Origin: Arcobacter nitrofigilis DSM 7299
GTDB taxonomy: Bacteria; Campylobacterota; Campylobacteria; Campylobacterales; Arcobacteraceae
NCBI RefSeq assembly: GCF_000092245.1
Contig: NC_014166.1
Span: 2,976,001-3,040,000, forward strand
Reading direction: 5' to 3'
Length of the DNA stretch: 64,000 bases
The position numbers and the translations under genes were made by a program. Shown piece by piece: positions 1-11,411 of this stretch. The stretch's first letter is position 1. Each line of letters begins with the position of its first letter. The notes beneath the pieces are model-generated. The model searched no databases. It had not been told where the DNA came from and was given only the letters and a program-made list of their open reading frames with translations.

Positions 1-355
1 CTAGATACTTTGATTGGAGTAAAGGTGCTGTTGCATATAAACCGCATACAAAATCATACTTTTCCCCTTGATTTTGTAAAAAAGATAAAGCATGACTTAC
101 TACAGCTCCAGCTCCAGTAAAATCATCACTTAATTCTTTTGGTCTTAAAAAAGGAACTTCCGCTCCATATTCTCTTACTATTCTTGCTATTTCCTCATCA
201 TCTGTTGAAACTACTACTTTTTCAAATAACTTTGACTCTATTGCTGTTTGAATACTATATGAAATAAGAGGTTTACCAAAAAAATCTTTTATGTTTTTTC
301 TGGGAATTCTTTTGCTTCCACCTCTTGCTGGTATTATACAAATACATTTAGACAC
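1..355 (-). CDS. pseF: Pseudaminic acid cytidylyltransferase, N-terminal part (cut by window edge)
   Basis: Activates pseudaminic acid with CTP to give CMP-pseudaminate, the donor for glycosylating flagellin and surface structures. Only the first 118 residues are here; the gene runs off the left edge. The N-terminus has the CMP-sialate synthetase signature IPARGGSKRIPRKNIK, followed by a VVSTDDEEIA segment typical of this nucleotidyltransferase family. The start is a GTG at 353-355, because the family motif begins only seven residues in. It overlaps the end of the upstream pseC by 8 bases, so the two are surely co-transcribed. The family also contains neuraminate and legionaminate cytidylyltransferases; pseB and pseC next door make the pseudaminate assignment likely. 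Confidence 0.85.
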   Translation of the reverse strand, partial: MSKCICIIPARGGSKRIPRKNIKDFFGKPLISYSIQTAIESKLFEKVVVSTDDEEIARIVREYGAEVPFLRPKELSDDFTGAGAVVSHALSFLQNQGEKYDFVCGLYATAPLLQSKYL

Positions 356-1478
356 TTAAAACCTCCAAAATTGAATAAATCACATAATCTTGTTCTTCAT
401 TTGTCAAAGTTGGATAAAGAGGTAAAGAAATAGCTTCTTTATAATACTTATCCATAATAGGAGTATTTTCTTCTCCGTAACCTAAATTTTTATAGTATGG
501 TTGTTTATTTATAGGGATATAGTGAAACTGTAAACCAATATTTCTTTCTCTCATTTTAAGAACGAACTCTTTTTTATCGATATTAAATTTATCAAAATTT
601 ATATTCACAACAAAAAGATGATATGCAGACTCTTGAGTAAAATCATATATTGATTTTATAAAATCATATTTTTCTAAAATCTCACAATATCTTTTAGCTA
701 TTGCTCGTCTTTTATCTAAAAACTTATCAAGTCTTTTCAATTGTGAAATACCTAAAGCACAAGCAATATCAGTAAGTCGATAATTAAAACCTAATTCAGT
801 CATATCATAATGCCAAGGTGCAATTTCACTATTTGCTTTCATGCCATGATTTCTCAAAAGCAAAAGTTTTTCATAAATCTCTTTAGAGTTTGTAGTAATA
901 GCTCCACCCTCACCTGTAGTAAAGCCTTTTACAGGATGAAAAGAAAAAGTTGAAATATCACTATGTATACAAGAACCAGCTTTTACACTGTCATTTATTG
1001 CTCCAATAGAGTGTGCACAATCTTCTAATATCTTTATATTATATTTATCTTTTAACTCTTTTAATCTTTTTTGATTTACACTAAGTCCTGAAAAATGAAC
1101 CACATAAATTGCTTTAATAGAAGAGTCTTTTTTTAAGGCCTCTTCACAAAGGTCTAAATCAATATTTCCATCTTCACAAATATCCACAAAAATTGGCTTT
1201 GCATTTACATAAAGAATAGAATTGGATGTGGCTAAAAATGAGTTTACAGTTGTAATAACCTTATCATATTCATTTAAAAGTACAAGTGAAGCCAGATGTA
1301 AAGCCGCTGTCCCATTTGATACTGCCACACAATATTTAGCCCCAGTATATTTACAAAGAGCCTCTTCAAACTCTTTTATCTTTGGTCCAGTAGTTAAATA
1401 ATCACTTTTTAATGTTTCAACAACTACTTTTATATCTTCATTTGATATATTTTGTTTACTATAGGGAATAAAGTTCAT
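348..1478 (-). CDS. pseC: UDP-4-amino-4,6-dideoxy-N-acetyl-beta-L-altrosamine transaminase
   Basis: PLP-dependent DegT/DnrJ/EryC1-family aminotransferase, 376 residues. It catalyses the second step of pseudaminic acid synthesis, adding the C4 amino group to the product of PseB. The lysine in HPVKGFTTGEGG (about K184) is the expected Schiff-base residue, and the SNGTAALHLA segment (about 54-63) is the usual cofactor-phosphate region. The start codon lies 6 bases downstream of the pseB stop and the end overlaps pseF by 8 bases, so it is the middle gene of an operon. The family covers many sugar aminotransferases; the assignment to PseC rests on the pseB and pseF neighbours as well as the sequence. 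Confidence 0.92.
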   Translation of the reverse strand: MNFIPYSKQNISNEDIKVVVETLKSDYLTTGPKIKEFEEALCKYTGAKYCVAVSNGTAALHLASLVLLNEYDKVITTVNSFLATSNSILYVNAKPIFVDICEDGNIDLDLCEEALKKDSSIKAIYVVHFSGLSVNQKRLKELKDKYNIKILEDCAHSIGAINDSVKAGSCIHSDISTFSFHPVKGFTTGEGGAITTNSKEIYEKLLLLRNHGMKANSEIAPWHYDMTELGFNYRLTDIACALGISQLKRLDKFLDKRRAIAKRYCEILEKYDFIKSIYDFTQESAYHLFVVNINFDKFNIDKKEFVLKMRERNIGLQFHYIPINKQPYYKNLGYGEENTPIMDKYYKEAISLPLYPTLTNEEQDYVIYSILEVLSV

Positions 1479-1484
1479 TTATTA

Positions 1485-2528
<1,044 letters not shown>

Positions 2529-2581
2529 TTATTTTAAGAGCAAATATGCAATAATTTAATAAATCCAAACTTAGGTATTTT

Positions 2582-2794
2582 ATGTCAGAAAATTTCATTC
2601 CAGAAGATATTATCAAAATTCAAAAAAAACTTGCTAGCTTTGAAAAGGGTTCAAGGAATTATAAAAAATATACTAAAATACTAGCAAAGCACATAAAAAA
2701 ATTTACTATGAAAAAAAGAGTTACTTCTCACATTAAAACTATAGAAAACATTCAAAAAATTGATGAAGAACTAAATAAAAAAGATGAAAAATAA
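2582..2794 (+). CDS. Small basic helical protein, unknown function
   Basis: A 70-residue protein I do not recognise. It is lysine-rich (about a quarter Lys), has no signal peptide or membrane segment, and looks mostly helical. An AGG lies about 8 bases before the ATG. It sits between divergent pseB and recA, about 85 bp before recA on the same strand, and could be transcribed ahead of it. Codon use is like its neighbours, so I consider it a real gene, but nothing in it shows a function; nucleic-acid contact would only be a guess from its charge. Confidence 0.6.
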   Translation: MSENFIPEDIIKIQKKLASFEKGSRNYKKYTKILAKHIKKFTMKKRVTSHIKTIENIQKIDEELNKKDEK

Positions 2795-2840
2795 ATTTTT
2801 ATTACAATTTGTAATAATTTTTCTTAATTAAAAAACTTTC

Positions 2841-2849
2841 TGATAGAAT
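2841..2849 (+). promoter_or_regulatory. Candidate extended -10 promoter for recA
   Basis: The sequence TGATAGAAT has a TGn upstream of a TAGAAT hexamer, as in housekeeping promoters of Campylobacterota, where the -35 is poorly conserved. It lies about 31 bp before the recA start, leaving a short leader with the ribosome site AGGAAA. The same TGATAGAAT string occurs in front of fabZ in this window. No LexA-type box was evident, in keeping with the lack of a LexA SOS system in this phylum. Confidence 0.4.
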
Positions 2850-2879
2850 TACACAAAATTAAAACACGTAGGAAAAACG

Positions 2880-3920
2880 ATGGATGATAATCAAAAAAAA
2901 TCACTAGAATTAGCAATTAAACAAATTGACAAGGCTTTTGGAAAAGGTTCACTTGTAAGATTAGGGGATAAAGAAACCGTTCCAGTTGAGTCTATAAGTA
3001 CAGGTTCATTGGGACTTGACTTAGCATTAGGGGTTGGAGGATTACCAAAGGGAAGAGTAATAGAAATATATGGTCCTGAATCTTCAGGTAAAACTACACT
3101 TACACTTCATGCAATAGCTGAGTGCCAAAGACAAGGTGGAGTTTGTGCCTTTATTGATGCAGAACATGCACTTGATGTTATTTATGCAAAAAACTTAGGT
3201 GTTGATACAGATAACTTACTTGTTTCACAACCAGATTTTGGAGAGCAAGCTTTAGAAATACTAGAGACTGTTATTAGAAGTGGGGCTGTTGATTTAATAG
3301 TAATTGACTCAGTTGCAGCACTTACTCCAAAAGTAGAGATTGATGGTGATATGGATGACCAACAAGTTGGTGTTCAAGCTAGACTTATGAGTAAGGCTCT
3401 AAGAAAAATAACTGGGATCTTACATAAAATGAATTGTACTGTAATCTTTATCAACCAAATCAGAATGAAAATTGGTATGACAGGATATGGAAGTCCAGAA
3501 ACTACAACAGGTGGAAATGCACTTAAATTTTACTCTTCTATTAGACTTGATATTAGAAGAATTGCAACACTTAAACAAGCTGAAAACTCTATTGGAAATA
3601 GAGTAAAAGTAAAAGTTGTAAAAAATAAAGTTGCACCTCCTTTCAAACAAGCAGAATTTGATATCATGTTTGGAGAAGGTATCTCAAAAATGGGAGAACT
3701 TGTTGATTATGGTGTTAAACTTGATATTGTCGATAAAGCTGGAGCTTGGTTTAGCTACAATGATAGTAAAATAGGACAAGGAAAAGAGAATTCAAAAGTA
3801 TTCTTAAGAGAAAATCCAGAAATAGCAAAAGAGATTGAAGATAAAATTCTTGAAGCTATGGGTGTAAATGATGCTGTGCCATTTGATGGTGATGAAAGTT
3901 CAGAAGAAGGTGAAGATTAA
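2880..3920 (+). CDS. recA: Recombinase RecA
   Basis: DNA-strand-exchange ATPase for recombinational repair and for natural transformation; 346 residues, the usual length. Walker A is GPESSGKTT at residues 65-73. The core [10 protein letters not shown] Walker B strand, the DNA-binding loop 1 region ([19 protein letters not shown]) and the loop 2 region ([15 protein letters not shown]) are all intact. The C-terminus is an acidic tail (about the last 12 residues), as in other RecA proteins, where it damps DNA binding. AGGAAA precedes the ATG. It is followed 151 bp later by eno, an order also found in Campylobacter. Confidence 0.98.
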   Translation: MDDNQKKSLELAIKQIDKAFGKGSLVRLGDKETVPVESISTGSLGLDLALGVGGLPKGRVIEIYGPESSGKTTLTLHAIAECQRQGGVCAFIDAEHALDVIYAKNLGVDTDNLLVSQPDFGEQALEILETVIRSGAVDLIVIDSVAALTPKVEIDGDMDDQQVGVQARLMSKALRKITGILHKMNCTVIFINQIRMKIGMTGYGSPETTTGGNALKFYSSIRLDIRRIATLKQAENSIGNRVKVKVVKNKVAPPFKQAEFDIMFGEGISKMGELVDYGVKLDIVDKAGAWFSYNDSKIGQGKENSKVFLRENPEIAKEIEDKILEAMGVNDAVPFDGDESSEEGED

Positions 3921-3921
3921 T

Positions 3922-3940
3922 CTAAGAGAAACTCTCTTAG
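3922..3940 (+). terminator. Hairpin after recA, weak terminator candidate
   Basis: A perfect 8-bp stem (CTAAGAGA / TCTCTTAG) with a 3-base loop begins one base after the recA stop codon. There is no clear T-run behind it, so it may be an inefficient terminator or an RNA-stabilising hairpin, not a classic intrinsic terminator. The rest of the 151-bp gap before eno is AT-rich and contains possible -10 elements (TAAAAT near 4034) for eno. Confidence 0.4.
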
Positions 3941-4062
3941 GTTAAAACAACTTTATACTTACAATATACAAAACTACCCCAAATAATCAAAAATCTCTTC
4001 AATCACAAAAGAACTTTAAAATAAAATTTTAGATAAAATGATATAAATTTAAATATTTATAG

Positions 4063-5346
<1,284 letters not shown>

Positions 5347-5358
5347 TAGTAAAATAAT

Positions 5359-5616
5359 ATGGCACAAAAAAGTAATCGTTTTATAAGTAAAGAGGTCAGA
5401 CGATTTACTGTAATAGCAATAATTTCTATTGCTATTACACTTTTTCTAAGCTATCATGTGGCAAACTTACTCTTTGGAGTAAATTCTTTTGAGGTCTATA
5501 AGTCACTTAAAAATAAAAGGTCTTATTTGATTAGTGAAATTAATAGACTTCAAGAGAGTAATGCAAGATTACAAAAAGAGTATTTTGAATTAAAAAATTT
5601 GGAGCCAGAAGAATGA
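5359..5616 (+). CDS. FtsB/DivIC-like septum formation initiator protein
   Basis: An 85-residue bitopic membrane protein. It has a short basic N-terminus, one membrane helix at about 16-39, and a coiled coil at about 46-80 with heptad-like leucines (the YLISEINRLQ region). This is the architecture of FtsB/DivIC proteins, which bridge FtsL, FtsQ and the septal synthase complex. It starts 12 bp after eno and its stop overlaps the next start (ATGA), so all three genes are probably translated as one unit. Sequence similarity within this family is weak, so the assignment rests on topology, size and gene order. Confidence 0.7.
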   Translation: MAQKSNRFISKEVRRFTVIAIISIAITLFLSYHVANLLFGVNSFEVYKSLKNKRSYLISEINRLQESNARLQKEYFELKNLEPEE

Positions 5617-6419
5617 AATCTTTACCTTTATTTGTTACATCACTACTAATGGTTGCTTCTTTAGAAGCAAGGGAAAATCCGTTTATGCCAACAAAAGCAT
5701 ATAATGATGAAGTTGCAAGACTTATGGAAATAGACCAAAACTATCCACCTGAATTTATGGAGAAAAACCAAGATATTCAAACAGAAGACATGACTCCTAT
5801 TTTAAGAGAGGGTGATGTAAATAAACCAGCTCCTACTGCTGTTGCAAAGAGTGAAGAAGAGATGAAAAAAGAGCAAATGGAAAAAGATGCTCAAATAAAA
5901 AAAGAAAAAGAGCTTCAAGATGCTCTTAAAAAAGTAGAAACTGCTAAAAGAGAAGCGGCTATTGCAAAAAAAGAAAAAGACAAAGCAATGCAAAAAGCAA
6001 AAGAACTTGAAGAAAGAGGTCCTGTAGTTTATGTTAAGCCAAGAGCTACAACAGAAATTATGCCAGATGCCGCCCAAACTCCTACTCAAAATGACACAAC
6101 TATGGCTGTTAAAAGTGTAGATGTATTGCCATTTTTAAAACTTGAATACTCAAATGATAAAATGACATTAAATACAAAATACAAAATTATGAAAAAATTT
6201 TATATAGAAAATGAGAAGAAATTAATTATCGATTTTAAAGCAAATGTTTCATTTTTTACTAAAAACATAGTTTTGGACTCAACTAATTTCAAAAAAATAA
6301 CTGTAGGAAATCATGGTGAAGAACACTTTTTCAGAGTTGTTGTTGAAGTAAATGATATGCCATCAAACTATGATGTTTCTTTTGATGACACTTTAGTTTA
6401 TATTGTCCCTAAACAATAA
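5613..6419 (+). CDS. AMIN-domain periplasmic protein (position of Campylobacter CgpA)
   Basis: A 268-residue exported protein. A signal peptide covers about residues 1-19 (ending SLEA). A Lys/Glu/Ala-rich coiled coil covers about 79-135, a Pro/Thr-rich linker follows, and an AMIN-like beta domain covers about 170-266. AMIN domains place proteins at the cell wall or septum. The order recA-eno-(FtsB-like)-AMIN protein matches Campylobacter jejuni, where the last gene is the glycoprotein CgpA. I see no D/E-x-N-x-S/T glycosylation site here. The 3' end overlaps the convergent antiporter gene by 27 bp, which is unusual and leaves no room for a terminator. Confidence 0.75.
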   Translation: MKSLPLFVTSLLMVASLEARENPFMPTKAYNDEVARLMEIDQNYPPEFMEKNQDIQTEDMTPILREGDVNKPAPTAVAKSEEEMKKEQMEKDAQIKKEKELQDALKKVETAKREAAIAKKEKDKAMQKAKELEERGPVVYVKPRATTEIMPDAAQTPTQNDTTMAVKSVDVLPFLKLEYSNDKMTLNTKYKIMKKFYIENEKKLIIDFKANVSFFTKNIVLDSTNFKKITVGNHGEEHFFRVVVEVNDMPSNYDVSFDDTLVYIVPKQ

Positions 6420-7550
6420 ATTATTTAATAATTTTATTATTATCATTACAATTAGAACTTCTAAGATAGAAGCTAATATAAATGCATAATAATAAAATTG
6501 CGTAATACTATGATTATGATATGCCAAAGTTATTACTGCTATTAAAAGAGTAAGAGGCATTGAGTGAGAAAGTCCTATTAGAAGAAATTTTCCTCTCTTT
6601 AAATCCTTCATAAATAAAAATGATGCCACAAGTCGTATAAAAATCATAGCTGCAACAATCATTAAAGCTTTTGCAAAAAGTCCATCATGAAACAAAGATT
6701 GTAATTCAAATGAAGTACCAACATGAATAAAAAATATTGGAACTAACCATCCAAAACCAAAATGTTCCAATTTAGTGGGAAGTGCTTTATTATGCTCAAA
6801 AAATGTTTTTATAAAAGTTCCAGCAATAAATGCCCCAAAAGCAACTTCAAGTTTTAAGTAAATCATTATGGTAATTAATAAAAAGAAAATAGCCATAGAG
6901 ACACGGATATCTTGCTCTTGATGATCTTCTTCTGGCATAAGATATCTTTTTATCTCAGGATACCACCACAATAAATTATGAAATATCTTGTATATGATTA
7001 TAAGTACGATTAAAAAAGCTGTAAATAACATCATAGTTTTTGCAAATTCCCATCTAAACCCAAGCTCTAAACCTGCAGAAACTGCTGTTAAAACTATAAT
7101 AGAAACTATCTCTCCCACTAAACCTATTAGAATAGATAAAGAGACCCAATCTTCTTCTCCATACTCTTTTTTTAATGCTGCAAGCATTCCAATAGAGATC
7201 AAAGGAAGTGTTACTACAAAAATATTACTTAATCCAAAATACCAAGTAATAAGAAAAGACAAAGAGAATAATATAGCATTATAAACAAGGGATTTTTTCA
7301 AAATCTTAGGGTCTGAGTCAATTATTCTTCTTAAATCAACTTCAAGCCCTGCTAAAAACATTAAATATAAAAATCCAAGTTCTGCAACTAGTTCAAAAAT
7401 AGTATGCTCAACAATAAGTGAAAAATATACAGCAAGTGCACCTAATATAATCTCAACAGGAACCGTTGGTATTTTAGTAAATTTTGATACCAAAGGAGAT
7501 ATAAAAATTATAGTTGAGATTGTAATAATTATTAGGATTTCATCTGTCAT
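6393..7550 (-). CDS. CPA2-type cation:proton antiporter (Kef/NapA-like membrane domain)
   Basis: A 385-residue integral membrane protein with about 11-12 hydrophobic segments, of the Na+/H+ exchanger (CPA2) type. An early MFLAGLEVDLRR segment (about 64-75) is characteristic of Kef-like antiporters. There is no C-terminal TrkA-N/RCK domain, so gating by NADH or glutathione through such a domain is not expected. It probably exchanges Na+ or K+ for protons; the ion cannot be read from sequence. Translation starts at the ATG at 7548-7550. It lies 13 bp downstream of bioB on the same strand, so it may belong to the same transcript. Confidence 0.85.
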   Translation of the reverse strand: MTDEILIIITISTIIFISPLVSKFTKIPTVPVEIILGALAVYFSLIVEHTIFELVAELGFLYLMFLAGLEVDLRRIIDSDPKILKKSLVYNAILFSLSFLITWYFGLSNIFVVTLPLISIGMLAALKKEYGEEDWVSLSILIGLVGEIVSIIVLTAVSAGLELGFRWEFAKTMMLFTAFLIVLIIIYKIFHNLLWWYPEIKRYLMPEEDHQEQDIRVSMAIFFLLITIMIYLKLEVAFGAFIAGTFIKTFFEHNKALPTKLEHFGFGWLVPIFFIHVGTSFELQSLFHDGLFAKALMIVAAMIFIRLVASFLFMKDLKRGKFLLIGLSHSMPLTLLIAVITLAYHNHSITQFYYYAFILASILEVLIVMIIIKLLNNLLFRDNIN

Positions 7551-7563
7551 TTATATTCCTGTT

Positions 7564-8424
7564 TTAATCTCTTTCTCTTTTTATCCTAAAGCCTAACTTT
7601 TCAAGTTCTTGCATATCTTCAATTGGAGATTTTCCAGCAGTTGTTAAATAATCTCCAATAACAAAGGCATTTGCACCTTTTTCGAAGATTTTATATTGTT
7701 CTTCACCAAACATTAGTTCTCTTCCACCAGCAACCATGATTTTCATAGCATTGGGAACCATTTTTCTAGCTAGCGTAATTAATTCAAATGCTTCTTCTCT
7801 TGTAACACTATTTTCGACAATTGGTAAAGCCTTATTTGGATGAAAAAAGTTTAAAGGCACATTCATAGGCTCCAATGATGCAATTGATTCAAGCATAGAT
7901 ATTCTTTGTTCTTGAGTCTCACCAAGACCAAAGATTCCACCACATACAAGTCTTAGTCCTACTTCTTTTACATTTTTACATGTTTGGTATCTCTCTTGCC
8001 AAGTATGAGTTGTAACAATCTCAGGATAATAATCTTCTGCTGTTTCTAAGTTATGATTATAAGCATCAACACCTGCTTCTTTTAGTGTTTGCAGCTGCTC
8101 AACACTTGCAGTTCCATTACAGGCAATTAAGATAAGCCCTAAATTCTCTTTTTTTACAGCCTTTGCAGCTTCAACAACAAACTTTAGTCTCTTGTCATCT
8201 AAACCTTTTCCAGCAGTTACTAGACAAAATCCATTGGCATTATTTGCTTTTGCTCTTTTTGCTTCTTGTACAATTTGCTCTATCTCTTTTCTTTTATATC
8301 TTAGAATATCTGCTTTATATTTTACACTTTGTGTACAAAATTTACAGTCTTCATTACATGTACCACTTTCAATATTACAAATAGCACATAAAAATATTTC
8401 TTTATTTTCTTTATTCTCTATCAT
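7564..8424 (-). CDS. bioB: Biotin synthase
   Basis: Radical-SAM enzyme inserting sulfur into dethiobiotin. The SAM-cluster motif C-x3-C-x2-C is at C23, C27 and C30. Cysteines in GFCLVTAG, LIACNGTAS and RLVCGGIFG and the arginine in VAGGRE match the [2Fe-2S] ligands of characterised BioB. At 286 residues it is shorter than the E. coli enzyme (about 346), lacking the C-terminal extension, as is common in this phylum. Its start overlaps the phosphoesterase gene by 14 bases, so the two are translationally linked. No other biotin gene is in the window. Confidence 0.93.
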   Translation of the reverse strand: MIENKENKEIFLCAICNIESGTCNEDCKFCTQSVKYKADILRYKRKEIEQIVQEAKRAKANNANGFCLVTAGKGLDDKRLKFVVEAAKAVKKENLGLILIACNGTASVEQLQTLKEAGVDAYNHNLETAEDYYPEIVTTHTWQERYQTCKNVKEVGLRLVCGGIFGLGETQEQRISMLESIASLEPMNVPLNFFHPNKALPIVENSVTREEAFELITLARKMVPNAMKIMVAGGRELMFGEEQYKIFEKGANAFVIGDYLTTAGKSPIEDMQELEKLGFRIKRERD

Positions 8425-8926
8425 ATCTTATCTCTTTTTTTAAAAATTCTTTTTCATTAATATTTCTTGAGTAATAATTAATTATATACTCATTTGGGTT
8501 AATTTCCAACAATACACACTCACTCAAAGGTTTTTCTCTAGCACATATTTCACCAGGATTTAAAAACAAAGTTCCCTCTTTATATTCACTTTCAAACATA
8601 TGAGTATGTCCAAAAATGATTACATCACTATCTGCATTTAGATAAAAAGGTAGGTGCATAAGTTTAAACTTTACATCTTCAATTTTGAATAAATAAGGTT
8701 CATTTTCTATTTTATACTCATTTGAAAGACGAACTAAAGAGTTATCATTATTACCATATACACATACATAAGGTAAAGATGACTCTTTTAGCAATTCTAA
8801 GTTTTCTTTCAAACATAAATCACCTGCATGTACTAAGTACTGTGCACCCTGTGATTTTAGAAAATCAATAGCTTCTTTTGTCAAATCAACTTTATTGTGA
8901 CTATCAGAAAGAACTGCTACTTTCAA
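8411..8926 (-). CDS. YfcE/MJ0936-type metallophosphoesterase
   Basis: A 171-residue calcineurin-like phosphoesterase of the small YfcE type. The metal-binding motifs are present in order: DSH (D8, H10), AGDLC (D37), GNND (about 58-61), and GHTHMFES near residue 106. Relatives hydrolyse phosphodiesters such as bis-p-nitrophenyl phosphate in vitro and the cellular substrate is unknown. It starts 2 bp after the topA stop and overlaps bioB by 14 bases, making topA-yfcE-bioB a tight run of genes with no obvious shared pathway. Confidence 0.85.
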   Translation of the reverse strand: MKVAVLSDSHNKVDLTKEAIDFLKSQGAQYLVHAGDLCLKENLELLKESSLPYVCVYGNNDNSLVRLSNEYKIENEPYLFKIEDVKFKLMHLPFYLNADSDVIIFGHTHMFESEYKEGTLFLNPGEICAREKPLSECVLLEINPNEYIINYYSRNINEKEFLKKEIRYDRE

Positions 8927-8928
8927 GT

Positions 8929-11322
8929 TTATTTCTCTTTTTTAGCAGTTGTTTTCTTTGTTGTTGTCTTTTTTACAGGAGCTTTCTTCGCAGGAGCTTT
9001 TTTTGTTGCTGTTTTTGTCGTTGTCTTTGCAGCAGCTGTTTTTTTAGCTGGTGCTCTTTTTGAAGTTTTAGAATCATTTTCAATAATACTTAGACAATCT
9101 TCCAACTCTAAAGATGCAGCATCTTTGCCTTTTGGTATTTTATAATTTTTTCTACCTTGTTTGATATAAGGTCCATATCTTCCATCAAGAACTTGAATTT
9201 TTTCTTTTTCAAAATTTTTAATGGTAGCCTTTGCTTTTTCTTCATCGATTTGTTTTATTAACTCTAAAGCTCTTGGCAACTCAATTTTATATGGATCATC
9301 TTCTTTTAATGAATAATATTTTGTTTTTACTTGTAAATATGGACCAAATCTTCCAATATTTGCTTTAATATCTTCACCATCAGCAGTTTGTCCTACAACT
9401 CTTGGAAGAGTAAATAAAAACATCGCTTCATCCATAGTAATCGTATCCATATTTAGATGAGCTGGAATCGCTACGAAAAGAGGTTTTTCTTCATCATCTT
9501 TTGTTCCAATTTGAACAAATGGTCCAAATCTTCCAACTCTTGCACTTACAGGTTTTCCAGATTTTGGATCAGTTCCTATTTCTCTTATTTGTAAATAATC
9601 TTCTTTATTTACGCTCTCTTCTTTTTCATCAATAGTTTTTTTGAAATCCCCATAGAAGTCCTTCATCACTTGTTGCCAAGCAATTTTTCCATCTGCAATA
9701 TCATCAAACTCTTCTTCAACTTTTGCCGTAAATCCTAAGTCTAAGATATTAGGAAAGTGATCTGTTAAAAACGAATTTACAATTTCACCAGTTGGTGTAG
9801 GTATAAGTTTTTTATCTTCTGATTTAGTTATATACTCTCTTGCTTGAATAGTAGAAATTGTAGGAGCATAAGTTGATGGTCTTCCAATTCCTTCACTTTC
9901 TAGTTTTTTAACCAGTGAAGCTTCTGTATATCTTGCTGGTGGTTTTGTAAAGTTTTGTTCTAAATCTAATTTTTCTAAATCTAATTTTGTTCCAACTTTA
10001 ATTGATGGTAATATTTTTTCACTACTATCAAGTGCAGATTCAGGATTATCACTTCCTTCTGTATAAACTTTCATAAATCCAGGGAAAATAATTCTTTGTC
10101 CCTTAACTTGAAATTCATACTCTTTATCTTTTCCTGCACTTATTTTATATGTAGTATTTGCTATTTTTGCAGTTTGCATTTGAGTAGCAAGTGTTCTTTT
10201 CCAAATAAGACTATAAAGTCTAAATTGAGCATTATCAACATAAGCTTTTATCATACTTGGTTTTAAACTTAAATCAACAGGTCTAATAGCCTCGTGAGCC
10301 TCTTGTGCCCCTTTAGCTTTTGATTTGTACACTCTTGGGCTTTTTAGGCTATATTCCGCTCCATAGGTTTTCTCAATCACTTCTTTAGCTGCACTTGTAG
10401 CAACTGTTGAAAGATTTAAAGAGTCTGTTCTCATATATGTAATCAAACCACCAGTATGATTTGGAATGTTTTGAATATTTCCTTCATATAGTTGTTGTGC
10501 TATTACCATTGTTTGTTTTACAGAATATCCAAGTTTTCTACTTGCTTCTTGTTGTAGGGTAGAAGTTGTAAAAGGAGCTGCTGGATTTCTTTTACTTTCA
10601 CTTTCATCGATATCAAAAAGTTCAAATTCACCTTGATTTATTGAAGCTTCAATTACTTTTGCTTCTTGTTCATTTTTGATTTTTTTTACTTTTCCATCGA
10701 TTTTTGCTAATTCAGTATTTAATTGAGGATTTATAAAATCAGCTTTTATTTTCCAAAACTCTTCTGGAATAAAAGCTCTAATTTCATTCTCTCTATCAAC
10801 TATTATTCTAACAGCAACACTTTGAACTCTTCCAGCACTAAGACCATATCTAACTTTTTTCCATAATAATGGTGAAAGTTCATATCCAACAGCTCTATCT
10901 AAGATTCTTCTTGCTTGTTGGGCATCAACCAAGTTTTGATTCACTTCCCTTGGATTTTCTAAGGCTTTTAGAATTGCACCCTTTGTAATCTCATGAAATA
11001 CTATTCTTTTTAGTGGGTTTTTTTCAACTTTAAGTGCAGGAATAAGATGCCAAGCAATAGCTTCTCCCTCCCTATCCTCATCGGCTGCGAGGTAGATAGT
11101 TGTATCTTTTGTTATCTCTTTTTTCAAATCAGCAATTACTTTTCTTTTATCCGTGGAAATCAGATATTGAGGTTTAAAGTTATCAGCTGGGTCAAACCCT
11201 AGTTTTGACTTTGGTAAGTCTCTTACATGGCCCATAGATGCCATAACTTTATACTCTGATCCTAAGAATTTTGAAATTGTTTTTGCTTTTGCTGGTGATT
11301 CGACGATAACTAAATTTTTCAC
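8929..11322 (-). CDS. topA: DNA topoisomerase I with lysine-rich tail
   Basis: Type IA topoisomerase that relaxes negative supercoils; 797 residues. The Toprim domain begins at VIVESPAKAKTI (E8 region) with DEDREGE at 81-87. The active-site tyrosine is Y296 in TYMRTDS. C-terminal zinc-ribbon-like repeats (FGPF/FGPY/YGPY motifs, about 600-740) have lost most of their cysteines. The last 46 residues (752-797) are a Lys/Ala/Thr/Pro tail with 17 lysines in repeats such as KKAPAKKAPVKK, like eukaryotic histone H1. The start is GTG at 11320-11322. It is the first gene of a run with the phosphoesterase and bioB. Confidence 0.96.
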   Translation of the reverse strand: MKNLVIVESPAKAKTISKFLGSEYKVMASMGHVRDLPKSKLGFDPADNFKPQYLISTDKRKVIADLKKEITKDTTIYLAADEDREGEAIAWHLIPALKVEKNPLKRIVFHEITKGAILKALENPREVNQNLVDAQQARRILDRAVGYELSPLLWKKVRYGLSAGRVQSVAVRIIVDRENEIRAFIPEEFWKIKADFINPQLNTELAKIDGKVKKIKNEQEAKVIEASINQGEFELFDIDESESKRNPAAPFTTSTLQQEASRKLGYSVKQTMVIAQQLYEGNIQNIPNHTGGLITYMRTDSLNLSTVATSAAKEVIEKTYGAEYSLKSPRVYKSKAKGAQEAHEAIRPVDLSLKPSMIKAYVDNAQFRLYSLIWKRTLATQMQTAKIANTTYKISAGKDKEYEFQVKGQRIIFPGFMKVYTEGSDNPESALDSSEKILPSIKVGTKLDLEKLDLEQNFTKPPARYTEASLVKKLESEGIGRPSTYAPTISTIQAREYITKSEDKKLIPTPTGEIVNSFLTDHFPNILDLGFTAKVEEEFDDIADGKIAWQQVMKDFYGDFKKTIDEKEESVNKEDYLQIREIGTDPKSGKPVSARVGRFGPFVQIGTKDDEEKPLFVAIPAHLNMDTITMDEAMFLFTLPRVVGQTADGEDIKANIGRFGPYLQVKTKYYSLKEDDPYKIELPRALELIKQIDEEKAKATIKNFEKEKIQVLDGRYGPYIKQGRKNYKIPKGKDAASLELEDCLSIIENDSKTSKRAPAKKTAAAKTTTKTATKKAPAKKAPVKKTTTKKTTAKKEK

Positions 11323-11411
11323 TATAAAAATAACCCTTCTGATTTTTTTTGAGCAAGAATTCTAACATAATTAGATTAAAAGCACTTAAGCTTTAAAATT
11401 AACATCTTTAT

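Noticed and set aside
8878-9145. Cys/Phe/Val-rich plus-strand frames opposite the end of topA
   Set aside because: Antisense of the lysine-rich TopA tail, whose codons give Phe, Val and Cys-rich shadows in reverse.
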